From Prostheceraeus crozeri (Eukaryota > Platyhelminthes > Polycladida > Euryleptidae), in contig CAJQUW010015432.1 in the NCBI GenBank assembly GCA_907163375.1, positions 19,146 through 83,145 on the forward strand: a stretch of DNA of 64,000 bases. Reading direction: 5' to 3'. Position 1 is the stretch's first letter; the number at the start of each line of letters is the position of its first letter. Under the pieces are notes generated by a model, which saw only the letters and a list, made by a program, of their open reading frames with translations, had not been told where the DNA came from and made no database searches. The translations under genes and the position numbers were made by a program. This document shows, in pieces, positions 49,469 to 61,800 of this stretch.

Positions 49469-51656
49469 GGGGAGACCGGGGCTAGTTGTTACAATTTTTG
49501 ATTTTTTTGAGATTGTGACCGAAGTATTTGTCCTTTTCGCCTAATTTCTTTGCTGGAACATGTTTAGATCGTGAGACATAATGTTTCATATAATGAAGAA
49601 AGAAATGAGAATAATATTCCTGTGGCAAAATTTATTTACAAGTAAAAATTTTAAAAAAATTGCCCCATTTACGCATATTGTTACGGGGGCACGGGCAGGG
49701 GGCAAGCGGGAAACGGCGTTTTAAAATTATCATCGTGTTTCAATCTTTTCATTCTAATATACCAAAATGCAGAAACCGTGACAAAAGTAGCAATGAATAA
49801 AATGTAAACAATAGTAGACAAACATACAAAACGATTTCTAGACGCATATTTATAAGTTTTTAAACATGGACATACCCACATAAAGCGGATTCTTCTGCGG
49901 TGCAGTCCGCGTGGGGCCCGCAATACGCATGGCCACTGACGAACAGGTACACTCAGAAACACACTATTCGCACGTACACAAGCAGAACACAGCACAAATT
50001 TGTAACTGATGTAACTGATTCGCTTGCCTGCTTTCAGCGCGCTGTGCCTTTTCGCTTTTTATTTTTCCTTTTTTTTCCTTCTTTGCTTTTTTCTCTTTTT
50101 TTTTCTTCTCTATCGGTGAACTAGTCAAAATTCGTCGTGCTTTCGTCTTCTGTCTCCTTTCCTCTTTTTCAGAGAGAGCGCGAATCATGGCTGGCGACTC
50201 ATTTGGATGATCAATCAATTTCCAATGATCAATGCTCTGCCAAGATGTCCCTCTGATCCGTTGTAAAGCTGATTCCGTTGTAAGCGCGCTGTAAATAAAG
50301 CATATCATCATGACATGGCCTCTCGGCAGACTCCTCAGAGCAATTTGGCTATTCTGGCTCAAATCGAGAACGGTTGTCAAACCAAAAAGGCCCATCGGTT
50401 CAGTGCCCATAAAAAGATTAAAGGGAAAAATAAGACACTCGAAAGGGGGGAATATTCGGGGGGGGGGGAAAATGGGGACAATCAATGGGGGGGGTAAAGC
50501 TGACATTTGGTATATCTCTCAACATTTGTATATATAGATCGCCAATCCTAGCCTTTTTGCATGAGCCTTTTTTGCTCATTATTGAATTTTCTTCAACGGA
50601 CCGAAGACACCGTATATTTGGTCTTCGGGTTGTGGGAACAATCCCAATGGTTTGACCTTTGGGAATGCCACCACGGAAAAGAAAACTCAATACAACGTAG
50701 TCACATGTGATTTCTTCTGTGTGAAAAGATTTTTTCAACTAGAATGCTTTTCAAAAGACTACGGACCAGTCACATTTTAGCTGCAACAAAATGCAAAAAA
50801 ATCGTATTGTCAAAATTCCTGATGGTCATCATAAGTCGACTGAGGCCTATGACTATGGTAGGCTATTGACTTTTAGACCAATGTATGTTGTTTTATGCCT
50901 GAATTGGTTTTTTCATATGCACAGCACAAGTTGCATGTTTACAGTAACGGCTACAACAAAAGCATTTGTTCAAAATATAAAAAGCTTGACAAATTTTTTA
51001 TGTCATCAACATGACAATAATCTTATACTTCACCAATTTCCTTGATCGCCAACTTGACAATGACTACGTTAACGAAACTTGATCGGGAGCATCGATCTCG
51101 GACTACCTTAAGAATCCAAGGATATCCATTCTTCCTGAAAGTGGTTTTCCTCTCACATTGACTTGAAATTTCCTCTAAACTCGACATGAATATCTCATAA
51201 GTAGGGCTCATCATGGTAGATTGTACTGTAGGTTGATGGGGCAAGTGTTTGTACGTGTTAACAACTTGCCATCTGCTTTAACAAATTGCCTACAGCTTGG
51301 GATTTTGAATTATCACTCTACAGCTGAAAAGACTGCAATTTGCCAAAACATAAAAGTACTCTCAAACAGAACAAACATACAATGAGACTCATTAAAACAG
51401 ATAACTGTTGAAATTGTGCAAATTGCATTAAAAATAACAAATTATGCAAAAACGATTAAATTATTTGAAGAAAAAGATAAAAAATATTTTTTTATTCTGT
51501 CAATCCATAAATTAATAAATCGAAAATTTTTTCATGGGAAAATAGATAAATTAATAAATTTCGCTTTGTAGTTTTCAAATTATTTTTTTGTAAACACCTT
51601 GCCTATAAATAAAACTGTAACACGTCCGCCGTGTAACAACTAGCCCCGGTCCGCCC
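49469..51656. mobile_element. TA-flanked DNA transposon inside polB, 2.19 kb
   Basis: The ends read GGG(G/C)(A/G)GACCGGGGCTAGTT and continue GTTACA in both arms (about 26 bp). TA flanks both sides (49467-49468, 51657-51658). No transposase was recognised, so it is non-autonomous; TA duplication suggests Tc1/mariner-like mobilisation. Inside are pyrimidine and poly-G tracts (50040-50110, 50440-50500) and several open frames without domain signal. Confidence 0.85.
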
Positions 51657-53136
51657 TACATTTTTGGTCTCAGCAAAATGAACTCTTTTATTATCTTGCA
51701 TCCTTCTTCATCTTTGAAGTTTCCAAGTTTAGCCTTATTTTTCAAGGAGTGCAAAGGATGACTTGGAGGATAGTTAGATGAGTCAAATATATCTGATAAT
51801 CCAGCATGAGCACTATTCATTGTAGTTCCCTTTGAAGTGTAAATCGCCAAGAATAGACTGTCAGTGTCCCCACCGCACGATATTTTACAACAATTCGACA
51901 GCGTTTCATGGAATAATTTGTACATGACCAATTTGCTGTAATCGAGCACCGCCTGACCGATGAAGATGGGTTTATTTAAACATACCTTGTATTTATGCAT
52001 TTCGATACCAACCGCGTTTTCTTCGAATATGGGATGTTGCACATAGAGTGGATGACAAGCGAGCTTTAGGAATTCGTCCTTGTTTACTACAAAGCGATAA
52101 TCAATTCTTCCCATGACATTTTCTATGCACTTTCCGTAGATTGAATTTGACTTCAGTTTGAAATATTTGCATAGAAAAGAATTGGTGCTACTCTGTCGTT
52201 TCTGTGTGATGTGAGTGATGTATGGCTCCAACCATTTTGCCTGCTTGAATTTGACTGCTCGATGTACTGCTTTTACTTGCAGACCCATTTTCAAATAGAA
52301 TTGGAGAATTGCGAAATGTACAACATAATATTCCTTATCTGCTTGATCCATGATCAATTTTTTCTGATTTGGGAATCTGACCTTTTTTTCTCGATCTTTG
52401 CATATTTCTTCAAACATTGACTTCATATGTTGACTGAGCATGCTCCACTCTATCATAGCATTTTGAGGTGACAATGGAAACTCAAATGTTTTTTCATGAA
52501 TTGATGAGGAATAGTGCAAATCCAATTCAAGCAAATAGCCTACATCACCCTCTGGATCAATGGACAAAATGTTTTCTGACTCACTGAAATGTTCCAGCTT
52601 TTGTTTATCAATCCATCTGAAGTTTGATTGAGGCAAAGGCATTGACAAGCACATGCCATACAAATTGTTCAGGTAATAGTAACTCAAATGTCTATCCAAT
52701 TTGCCTAATGTAGACTTAGAAGCCTGATGAAAATTGGTGAAGGTGAAGTCTCCTCGGATGCCCTTCCTGAAGAATTCATACATGCGACTGTCTGTTAATA
52801 GGGACACAGTTTGATCAGTCATTTAGAAGGTTGAATCATATCTCAGTTGCGGCAGACTGACGTAGTGAATTGGGTTCAAGCCATCATCATCTCTACAAGT
52901 TTTCCGAAGCACTTCAAAAACATCAGCCAGCAAATGTGTCCAAGATCATGTAGTGCATCATATAATCTTTCATGGTTTGACAATTAAGCATCAGCCACAT
53001 CATTTTAGCGAAATTGTATTCATCATCAGATATCTCCTCCCCTGTCAGATCAGACGCAAATTCGCTTTTTGCAGGCAATGGCGTTTCTTGGAGCTTTGAC
53101 TCACTTGTTGCATATGAGTAAGGAAATATCCCCTTT

Positions 53137-53162
53137 GCTCTAACCAACTGAGCTACGAGCCA
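53137..53162 (-). other. 5' half of a tRNA-like sequence
   Basis: Reads TGGCTCG TA GCTC AGTTGGTTA GAGC on the minus strand: acceptor strand, D-stem and D-loop with a perfect A-box. A B-box-like 'GGTTTGATCC' lies on its 5' side (about 53190), not its 3' side, and no anticodon arm follows. It is not a functional tRNA; it may be a piece of a tRNA-derived SINE. Confidence 0.5.
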
Positions 53163-53204
53163 CTTACGCGACTCTGTCAATTGGCAGGATCAAACCCTCA
53201 CCAC

Positions 53205-53285
53205 CCCTTTGACTTGATGAATTCATCCCCTTGATTAATTGAATGAAGTCATCCCCTTTGACTTGATGAATTCTTCATCTTGACA
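53205..53285. repeat. short direct repeats
   Basis: 'CCCCTTTGACTTGATGAATTC' occurs twice (about 53206 and 53256), with a related 'ATCCCCTTGATTAATTGAATGA' between. Confidence 0.7.
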
Positions 53286-53562
53286 ATCATTTTTTTAGCG
53301 TGTCTAACTTCAGGTAGCGTGTCAACGAGTTCAGAGAGAAACATTTAGAAATTGTACTGAATCAATAAATCTAATTATCATGTAAATGTCCTTGTTGTTC
53401 TTTGGATTTTGGGCGACCTTTACTGTTCCCTGAGAGGGTCAGATATTTTCCACGGTTAGCAGGTATGATACTGATTTTCCAATCTTTCATCAGCCCTATT
53501 ACACGTCTGCAAACGTGGTGACTGTCATATACCTTGAAATTGTGCATCACAACCATAGAGTA

Positions 53563-54540
53563 GGGATAGGTAGAGTGTCGACTCAAAAAAGTGTCTGCAT
53601 ACAGTGAAAATTTTTATATGAAAAGATTCAGTTTTTTGCGGAGATTACGTTTCCGTGGTCCAAAAATTATTATAGCACTTTTGAAATAAAGTCAAAATTT
53701 GCCAATTTATATACTACCGAGATGACTCTCCTATATAAGTAGTATGAAGCAAGTTGGATATCAAAAGGATAATATTTGATAATAAGCATCCTAACTAAGC
53801 GGAAATTCAGCTGATTATCAGGGGATATTCATGAATTGTATTATAATGAAAGCCTGCATGAAAAAGTTGCGATATTATTCGTGCTTTCATGGCTAAAATT
53901 TCAAGTTTTTGATTCAATTTTCATCGGCATGATTTCATGATTTCATGATTCACTAAATTCATGTTTCATTTCTTGAATCCGGATAGTCATGTTGACCCAT
54001 TTACATTTTCAAAGTTAATTTAAGTCATTTGATTATGTGATTTTGCTGTACCAGTGGCAGGTTGCCTGTGATATGATCACGCTAGAGAAAATACTCTTGA
54101 GGTTGAGCATGAAAGTAATAGGAGCCCATCGAGTTGCTAACTTAGCAAGCATTAAATCTCCAAGGCTGTCATGAGAATCTGTGAAATACCATCATTCCTT
54201 CTGCATTACAATCATGATCATTCAATTCCGTGGTAATTTCTGCAAAACTGCAAAAAATTTGCATATCTCACATTTGGTGACAATGCCACCTGTATCTCCC
54301 TTGAGTTCATTTAATAAAATCGAAAGTGTACACCATAGAGTAAGTATATTAGGTAGAGTTGTAAGTCCGCATTTATTAAATCCCCAATGTGTATAGACTT
54401 TCGATTTTATTAAATGAACTCAAAGAAGATACAGTCGGAATTGTTTCCAAATGTGAGATATGCACATTTATGCAGTTCTGCAGAAATTACAACGGAATTG
54501 AGTGATCATGATAGTAATGCAGAAGGAATGATGGGATTTT
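53563..54540. repeat. dispersed repeat copies B and C arranged as a palindrome
   Basis: 53700-54330 is the inverted copy of the 28485-29070 repeat. 54331-54395 is the ACCATAGAGTA...GTGTATA unit. 54396-54540 repeats the start of the same sequence in forward orientation, so 54188-54330 and 54396-54533 form an imperfect hairpin. Another ACCATAGAGTAGG start lies at 53563, where polB is cut off. Confidence 0.7.
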
Positions 54541-55373
54541 GAGTTAAATACATAATTCGGGAAGATCACACTTTGAGTTCAGACATTGTCAGGTCCAATA
54601 TCACACCATGATCGACTTATTTAGCTTGCATTCGTGTGAACGCTGGTCAAGGTCCACAAGATATTGTGTAGACCTACTTGACAAGATTGCATAAGATTCA
54701 TATTCGCATCCGTATCTCTCAGAGTATGTCATATCGACGGCTGTTCATGAAATGTCAGGTCGTACTCATTTTTCATGTAGGCATATTGCTGCAGTCATTC
54801 ATAACCAGTTTGAAGCTTGATGCTTGAACAGCCAAGATGTTGTTATCACGGTCATAACGCAGGTTGAAACGCTGACTGCATCTCTTCATAATGCACACAC
54901 TTTCAAATCGATTGCGATGCATGTTGGACTGATCAGTTTCGCTCCTTGCACCATATGGTATTCGCCTACTTGAATGCAGCAGGGTAGAATAAAAACCAGC
55001 CTTTGCATCACGGTCGTAGAATCGAAATGAGCCTTCCTCATAATGTCAACTTGCAAAAATGAATTTCTTTTGGTTATTCTATGCACCTAACATCTGTGCG
55101 TCCAAGCATTAGACTAGAAAGATGAAATGACTTAATTCTGGATTATATCGAGTACCATTTCAAAGAAGATTGCCAAAAATGAGCATAAAATGGAAAATGC
55201 TTTCAAAGAATAAAACCATCGACGCCACTGATTTCTTGAAGCCTTTTCTAAGTCAGATAGGGCATTGCATGTACGTGATGAGTTTCATTAAATTAGAATG
55301 ATTTCGAAATTTTAGCTGAAGTGACCCACTTGGGTGGAATTGCACTGATATATTTGCACATAAATGTAATTTT
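54541..55373. other. non-coding
   Basis: No gene or repeat boundary recognised. Confidence 0.35.
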
Positions 55374-55424
55374 CAGGCTTGCCGTGGGAATGGGAATTCA
55401 AAATTAATTCCCACGGCAAGCCTG
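55374..55424. repeat. 18-bp perfect hairpin
   Basis: CAGGCTTGCCGTGGGAAT (55374-55391) and its exact reverse complement (55407-55424) with a 15-base loop. Confidence 0.9.
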
Positions 55425-55849
55425 GTAATTCTTTATGATAATTATTCATCTATTTCATTCGCGCAAATATGAAAGTAACTGTCTCAGTGTCAGTATTGAA
55501 TCATTCTGCACAGGTATTTCCTGAATTACATCAACTTCGTCGTCGTTAAATATGTTGTTCAGTATTCGTGTCCTCTACGCTGCAAATTAGCAGTCGCCAA
55601 CGTGCGCCATCTCGCCTATCGGTGGTTGATTAAGGGTGTCTTAGGTGGTCGACGTGAAATCGATGTGCGATGAGTTGACAATAACCTGTCATGGAGCGAT
55701 AAATGATCAGTGACAGAGTAGGAGCCGCGTTCGGGCCTGACTTTTTGGAAACACGAACGAACCTGAGCCGTCGAATTTTAGGATAATTTTCTCGTCATCC
55801 TCTTAAACTTGACATTTCTTTTGTACTGCGTTGGTGCACAATCAAGCTT

Positions 55850-56091
55850 TAAAAGTAGAAATAAGCAAAAACCTCTCCCGAGTGAATAACTGCCGATGTT
55901 ACTGCCGACGCGTAGTCGTGGCAGTTCTGACAAATAGAGTTTTTGTCTATATTTGTCAGAACTGCCACGACGAAGCGTCTGGACGTGAAACGGCGGCATA
56001 TTTTTACATTTATAATTTGTAAATTTCATATATATAAAAACATCGGCAGTTATTCACTCGGGAAAGGTTTTTTACTTATTTCTACTTTTGA
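55850..56091. mobile_element. MITE-like nested palindrome, about 240 bp
   Basis: Outer arms are 55850-55900 and 56039-56091 (AAAAGTAGAAATAAG..., containing CCGAGTGAATAACTGCCGATG). Inside is a second 22-bp hairpin (55915-55936 with 55950-55971). Possible flanking AATCA on both sides. No coding capacity. Confidence 0.75.
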
Positions 56092-58610
56092 ATCATGGTC
56101 CTCCCACCTTCTGCTATATCAAGCTTTATTTGTTCCGTTTGCAATTATGCCCATCATTACGAACACTTCGACATTAATGGTGAGGACATGAGCTTCCCTG
56201 AAACACACGCATTGTTCTCTTAGAGATTCTATCAATTGATTGAAAGGCCGGCGCGCTGCACTGAGCAAATCCTGTAAAAGCAACTTCTGCGAGATGTGAC
56301 ATAATTTTCGAAGTATATCATTGACGGATAAGCTATTGATAACATGTTAATTTCCCATGCGAGTCATCAGTGTGGTTTGAAAAACAAGCACGTGCTTGCA
56401 TATTTTGAATGGATGCGTATTGGCGAATAAAAATACATTTTGGTACAATTCTGAATAAGAAATCATCTCGAGTGAACTTGAAATATTTTGAGTGAATATT
56501 CAAGCCTAAATTACAACTAAAACTAAATCCAAATGACCACAAACATCAAATGTACGTAAAACTGGCCGCGGACCTTAAAATTGAAAATCACGGAAAGACA
56601 AATCCGGCTTGGTTCTCATTGTGTTAAGCAACAAAGTTGATTGATTAGTTGTCAATACAAACTCCGAACAACATAATATGTTGTAGGTGACAAGATGGTT
56701 CAGTACAGTCTTTTTAAATTTCATTTGAACAATATTCGCTACAAAATGTAATGACGCTTTTTCTGCTTAAAAGATTTTTCAAATTTTTATCATTTTCTTA
56801 GAAATTCTATAAAGGCAAGCGTTTGCAGCCGTTTTTCTATGGGAGAAGAGCTGAGCAACATGGACATTGTTCACATGGATATAATTTTACTCAAAAATTT
56901 TCAGAAGTGCACAATGTAGTGGTTTTTGACGATGAAAATTCAAGGTAAAGCGAATGGTTTCTAGAACAAGCTTCTGCATGTAAAACTTGATTGAAAATGA
57001 GGCGATTTGCTTGGTATAAGTCAAGAAAACATTAAATTATGAAAAGTTTATGAATACAATTCGAATAAATATTGACAGTAAGATCTCCAACGACAACTAC
57101 GAACCACTGCACCTACTCAGCAGCACTTTATAGTCCTTTGAATTCTGCTGCAACAGTATTTATCATTACAAAATTAAACATTTATTAGCATGTATGCTAA
57201 AAGTATACTGAAAAAGTGTTAACTTCCTAAAACATTCCACCTAAGTTCCTGGTATCAATCCAACATACGTGTAGCAAGGAAGTTAAAAATGACAACATTT
57301 TTCCTTTCGATCGACAGCGTCTGTCATCAACTCGCAAACTGTAACTGATGATCGGCTTGCGGTCTTTATTTTGCACCAATTAACCGTGCAATCAATTTAG
57401 AATGTCAGGGTCCACTTATTGTTGATATTTTCAAAATAACTCATTAGAACATTAGAAGCTCAATTTAATGAAAAGTTAGCAATCACGTTTTCATCTCATA
57501 CGAGACGTAAGACCCCTACTATCTATACAGATGAAGAGCTTGCCACAATAAAGTGCTTTGGTTATAAATGGAATACAAAACTGAGGAATAGAATTATTCA
57601 ATCACTCCTCGGCATTCGGTAAGTGGACTACGGAGTGGGCTAGGGAGGGCTAACCCCCTAAAATTTTCAATTACTCCCAGCAACTGCGAAACCTTCAGTC
57701 AGTCACATTGATCAAGGAATATAACCTAATTCATCCATCCATCGGTAGGCTAAATAAAACAAAGCAAACATTTCCAAAAACATTTCAGAATAATTTCTTC
57801 TTAATTAGCATCCACATGTCTCTTGTCACGTGACTCCTGATTGTGCACAAATCAAGTAGAGCTCAGTACAGCGAGTTCAAAGATGCGTAGCGTCACCCAC
57901 TGATACAGGACCCCACAGATTCAGATTGTTCAATCAGTTTGCAGGAGATGCGATGAACGGGAATTTTCACTTGAGCTGCGAGAACTTGCTTCATGGTTGC
58001 AACAGTCCTCGAAGCCTTATTCGTCAATGAAATTATGTCTTCAGGAATGGATTTCAGCGATGGAACTGCGGGTATATTAATCACTCTTAAAATCATTCTT
58101 GCATTCGGAAAGTCTTAGAAAATCGCTTGCTGAAATTGTTGCCAAAATAAAAAGTACCATCGATGAAACCAGATCAGTGGGTCAAGGGCATCATTCGGTG
58201 CATCAGTCAGTCACCCGTTTGTTCGCTCTTTAGTTGTACTGCTTTTGCAGCCATAGAGCAAGCTTGCAGCTAAATTGTGAAGTCAGAGGGATCTGTTACA
58301 CATATGCATGTACATTTGCAATCTGTTATACATAAATCCATGAACTTGTAAATAACTATGTGATTGAAAATGCAATTAATCATTGTTTAACGGCACAGTC
58401 CATTATTGTTCAGTGCACATAAGTCCCTTTTATACGGAACACATGATTATCACTGGGAGGCGCCATGAGGCAGTTATGTAAATTTACCGGCTACTTTTCA
58501 GAAAATTGGTAATTTTTGAGAGTTCATAATTTTTCAACTTTTGGTGTTTAACAGTGTAGCAGAAATACTATCAAGTTCTACTTTATCACAGCATTAATCA
58601 TAATTTGATC
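56092..58610. other. non-coding
   Basis: AT-rich sequence; short frames (for example 56333-56542 and 57893-58096, both minus) show no domain. It could be intergenic or a large intron. Confidence 0.35.
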
Positions 58611-58802
58611 TAACTCAGCGATTCACGCAATCAGCATTTAAAATCTAAACCCGATACCGCGTTAACGATGTAGTGGCGAAAAATGAAGTAGAATTCTTTT
58701 TTTACGATTTCAAGCATTTGATCGAGGTCAGTGATTCGCACCATCAACATTTAAAATTTATACTCAGTGCCGCGTTAACGTTTAAGTAGCGAAAAATGAA
58801 GG
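58611..58802 (+). repeat. diverged local duplication, about 115-bp period
   Basis: 'gattc.c.c.atca.catttaaaat.ta.ac...ccgcgttaacg...agt.gcgaaaaatgaag' occurs at about 58619-58692 and again at about 58733-58802. Confidence 0.7.
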
Positions 58803-61800
58803 GAGGGGCAATGCGAAAGTACTTCCATCAATTTAAGAAATTTGAATTTTATATTTAACTTTTCACTTAGACTTCAAAGACTCCATTTCGACTCGAGCAA
58901 TCTGATTCCATTCAGGTGCTAACTCAAAAACTATATGTTATACTCAGATGCTGAGTCTTGCTAATATGTTTAAGCCAACATTTTTCTCTGCAAATGCTTT
59001 TAAAAGTGTGATGCTTAGAGGCCAACTTCGATATTCACAAAATCACATCATTGGTCGTTTAGCCTGCCAGCAATTGACAAAAATCATTATAAAGTCCGGT
59101 ATGGTAATTTTGATTGTAAATGACTACTACATGTATGTTCAAAAATGCAAGTCTTTTTTTGTATGTTAATTTAGGTCCAGTTTTAGTTAACTTGACCTAA
59201 AAGCATATAGGCCTATGTCCTTTTCGATGGGGCATTGTCAAAGGATTTTAGTTAGTTTTGAACTGATGTGTAATAGTTTGTTCGGGACGTGCTCAAATTA
59301 ATTTCACTTCCACTGAATTAGCTGCGTTGTTCAGACATTCTACTGAAAGGCATTATAATCTGCTACAACATCAAAAATAATGCCATTGCCACTTCATTGT
59401 GGAAACCCTTAATTTCAGACAAGTGAAATAATGATAAACCCCAATGATGCAAAGTTAATTCTAGAGACTTATGGTACAATTAATGATTGTGCTGATATTT
59501 TATGCCGAATGAGATCGTTGTTATAAGCTTGCACATGCCAATGATTGCAGACTTACATGAAATTGTTTAATAAGTATCACTTTTTCAGTGTTTGACACAT
59601 AGGCTGCAAATCAATTCGATGTTCCTCTTTACATCGACTTGCTTTAGTTTAGTTTCATCAATAATTATTTTAGTGCAGTTCATCGGAAATCAACCTATCT
59701 CACAAAAATACCTGGAATGATTTGTCTTCTGATTCCAACCTTCAAATGTCATGTCCAACAGCATAGTAATTAATATGTTGACAAACAAACGCTTCAAAAA
59801 TTGCCAAAACGGAAGGATTGGCGGAAAAGTAAATCCCTGCTTCCCAACAATTGAAATAATCAGAATAAATTATGTCAAAGTAGACGTCAATTCGACTGGC
59901 TACAAAAAAATCAAAATATATTTACATATATACTGGCATAATTAAATGTGGATTGGCATGCATGCTGCTATAAAACGCATGTTTTATTTTGGAGAGTCAG
60001 ACCCCCATTTGCTATTTAACGTACGACAGCGACGACGCAAACCCAAGATTACGGGACGCCATTATGATAAAAAAAACTGAAGCCAAAAATCAAAAGCAAG
60101 ATTGAGCCTGAATGTAGAAAATTAGTGAGCAAATATCAGCGCTTCATCCAAGAACAATACAGTTTCTACAAGAGCGAGTAGTATGCCTCCGATAACCACC
60201 AAAAAATTCATTCTGCAGCACCTGAAATGTTAACCCCTCCCCTACCGAAAAATCGTTCCCGCGTGCATGTTCTGATCGTTTGACTTTTGAAATAATGCGG
60301 TTAAAAAAGTCATGATTTGGGTTCACAAAGGTGCGACTGAGGAAATATTTCGGCCCAGTCATATTTTTATACCCCAACCCGGCCCAATGTAATCATCCTG
60401 TCCATCCTAATGATGTTTTACACGGTCAGGGTGGTAAATTTCTTCACAAATTTAACCGTCAGATCTGGACCCGACCTGTGATAATTGAGTCAAGTACTGG
60501 TTGTAAATTTTACTGTTGGTTCTGGTTCGACGTGACCTACTGCTGGTTGTTGGGTCCGAGCCAATCCGTCGGGTCGGATGATTCAGCATGCTAGGTCCGT
60601 TTTAACATAGCATAACTCCAACCTGCCACGACCATGTACATCGTTGTCTGGTTTCGATTGCAAACTATGGTATATTCTTGCTCTACTATGGAGACATTCT
60701 TCATGAAAACCTTTTTTGTTAGTCATTAGCCGATAGGCCTATGTCGTTAATCACTGCAAAGCTCATCTAAACTTTTTCAGAAATCACATTTCCTTTTCTA
60801 AAAATACCTATCTTAGGATACGGATTGTCAAACTGCAGTATAATTTCTTAACTGCTGACAAAAGTTAAATTTTAAGACGTTTGTTCAAGTAAGAAAGTTC
60901 AGTCGCGAGCTATTGGATCACTTTTCGTCAACCGCGCGGGAATTGTCACTGACTCCGACAAATGAGCCGTTCCCTAGAATAATCTCAATCCACAATCCTC
61001 ATTCTCATACATTATGCAAGCGATCCCTAAGTGTCATCTATTTGTCTTGAGTTGTCGCTTCTTTCTCACGGGGGCGACATTAATATTTGAATTCCGTCTG
61101 CGGCCAAGATCTACCAACGATCTCCTTCCTGAGGAAATTTGTTCAGACTTTCACTCTACCATCCATCACTTTCCGCAGCGGATGCACAACCATATTTTGA
61201 TGTGACATTATTGGTGCCTTTCTCGCTCACTTGCACACATTCACCGTGACGACAAAATTAAACTGTCAAGTTTCCAATGCATAGGGATTGTAGAATTCCG
61301 TCCCATAAGGGCGCTCGCCAATCAACAACGTGTCCCCCCATGCCATTACATTCTCCGCACATTTCTGCAAGCACAACGCATGGCAATGCAAAGATGAACT
61401 CAAACTCGCGTCCCATCAACCAAAACTCCACCTCTACCAACATGGCCAAATTTCGGGCGGGAGTTCGTGCTGCTCGAACCATTCGACGTTACCAGCGGAA
61501 AACTCGAGAAGCAAAGCAACCAGAAGCGTCTCCACGACCTGCATCTGTCATAGAGAGCGCAGAGAACATGTGCAGAACGAGTTAAGCCCAGAAGGAGGAT
61601 GGATTGGTAGATCCCATGCTTCGAGATCGCGAGAGTGCGCAGCATAAGCAAGTGAGTCTTTGAGATACATTGTCTAACGTGAGGGATTACACGATGAAAG
61701 TATCGAACAAAGACAAAAGAAATGAATTGCTTATTGTTAGCCCTTTACGGTATGAGGCCCTTAATCAACTTCCTATTGTTTTATAGATGCTAAGTCAAGA

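Larger units (their letters stand above)
37380..53565. mobile_element. second Polinton-like element, old and heavily interrupted
   Basis: Genes of the Polinton/adintovirus set occur in a consistent layout. On the plus strand are the virion-type protein, an unknown, a basic core-like protein, the packaging ATPase and the adenain-like protease. On the minus strand are a DEDD-type exonuclease, a TBP-like protein and a protein-primed polB. No capsid or integrase gene was recognised and no terminal repeats were matched, so the ends are approximate. The polB is cut off at about 53565 by a dispersed repeat. At least six DNA transposons totalling about 6.8 kb lie inside. It has many breaks and is clearly older than the Polinton at 3.6-19.5 kb. 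Confidence 0.75.
49134..53565 (-). pseudogene. protein-primed family B DNA polymerase of second Polinton (broken)
   Basis: The polB that replicates Polintons. On the minus strand, from 5' to 3', these are recognisable: the exonuclease motif HNFKVYDSH (about 53530), a FPYSYATSESKLQETPLP block (about 53110), motif A-like YYYLNNLYGMCLS (about 52670), motif B KLKSNSIYGK (about 52150), motif C GGDTDSLFL (about 51860), and a C-terminal KGIKRHLVRKMPHADYRKVY / KRSLSSWEDKRYW tail (49.2-49.4 kb). A 2.19-kb DNA transposon (49469-51656) sits inside the gene. The 5' part is missing beyond a junction with a dispersed repeat. It is a fossil with several breaks. Confidence 0.85.

Noticed and set aside
49681-50738. 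Several open frames inside the 2.19-kb TA element as a transposase
   Set aside because: No DDE/DDD motifs or DNA-binding domain; sequence is dominated by pyrimidine and G tracts.
53137-53162. Functional tRNA gene
   Set aside because: Only the acceptor/D-arm half is present; anticodon and T arms are missing in the correct order.
55374-55424. Hairpin read as a transcription terminator
   Set aside because: Bacterial-type terminators do not apply to this genome and no gene ends nearby.
61277-61647. Overlapping frames as a host gene
   Set aside because: Three frames on both strands are open over the same bases, composition is low complexity, and no domain or promoter was seen.
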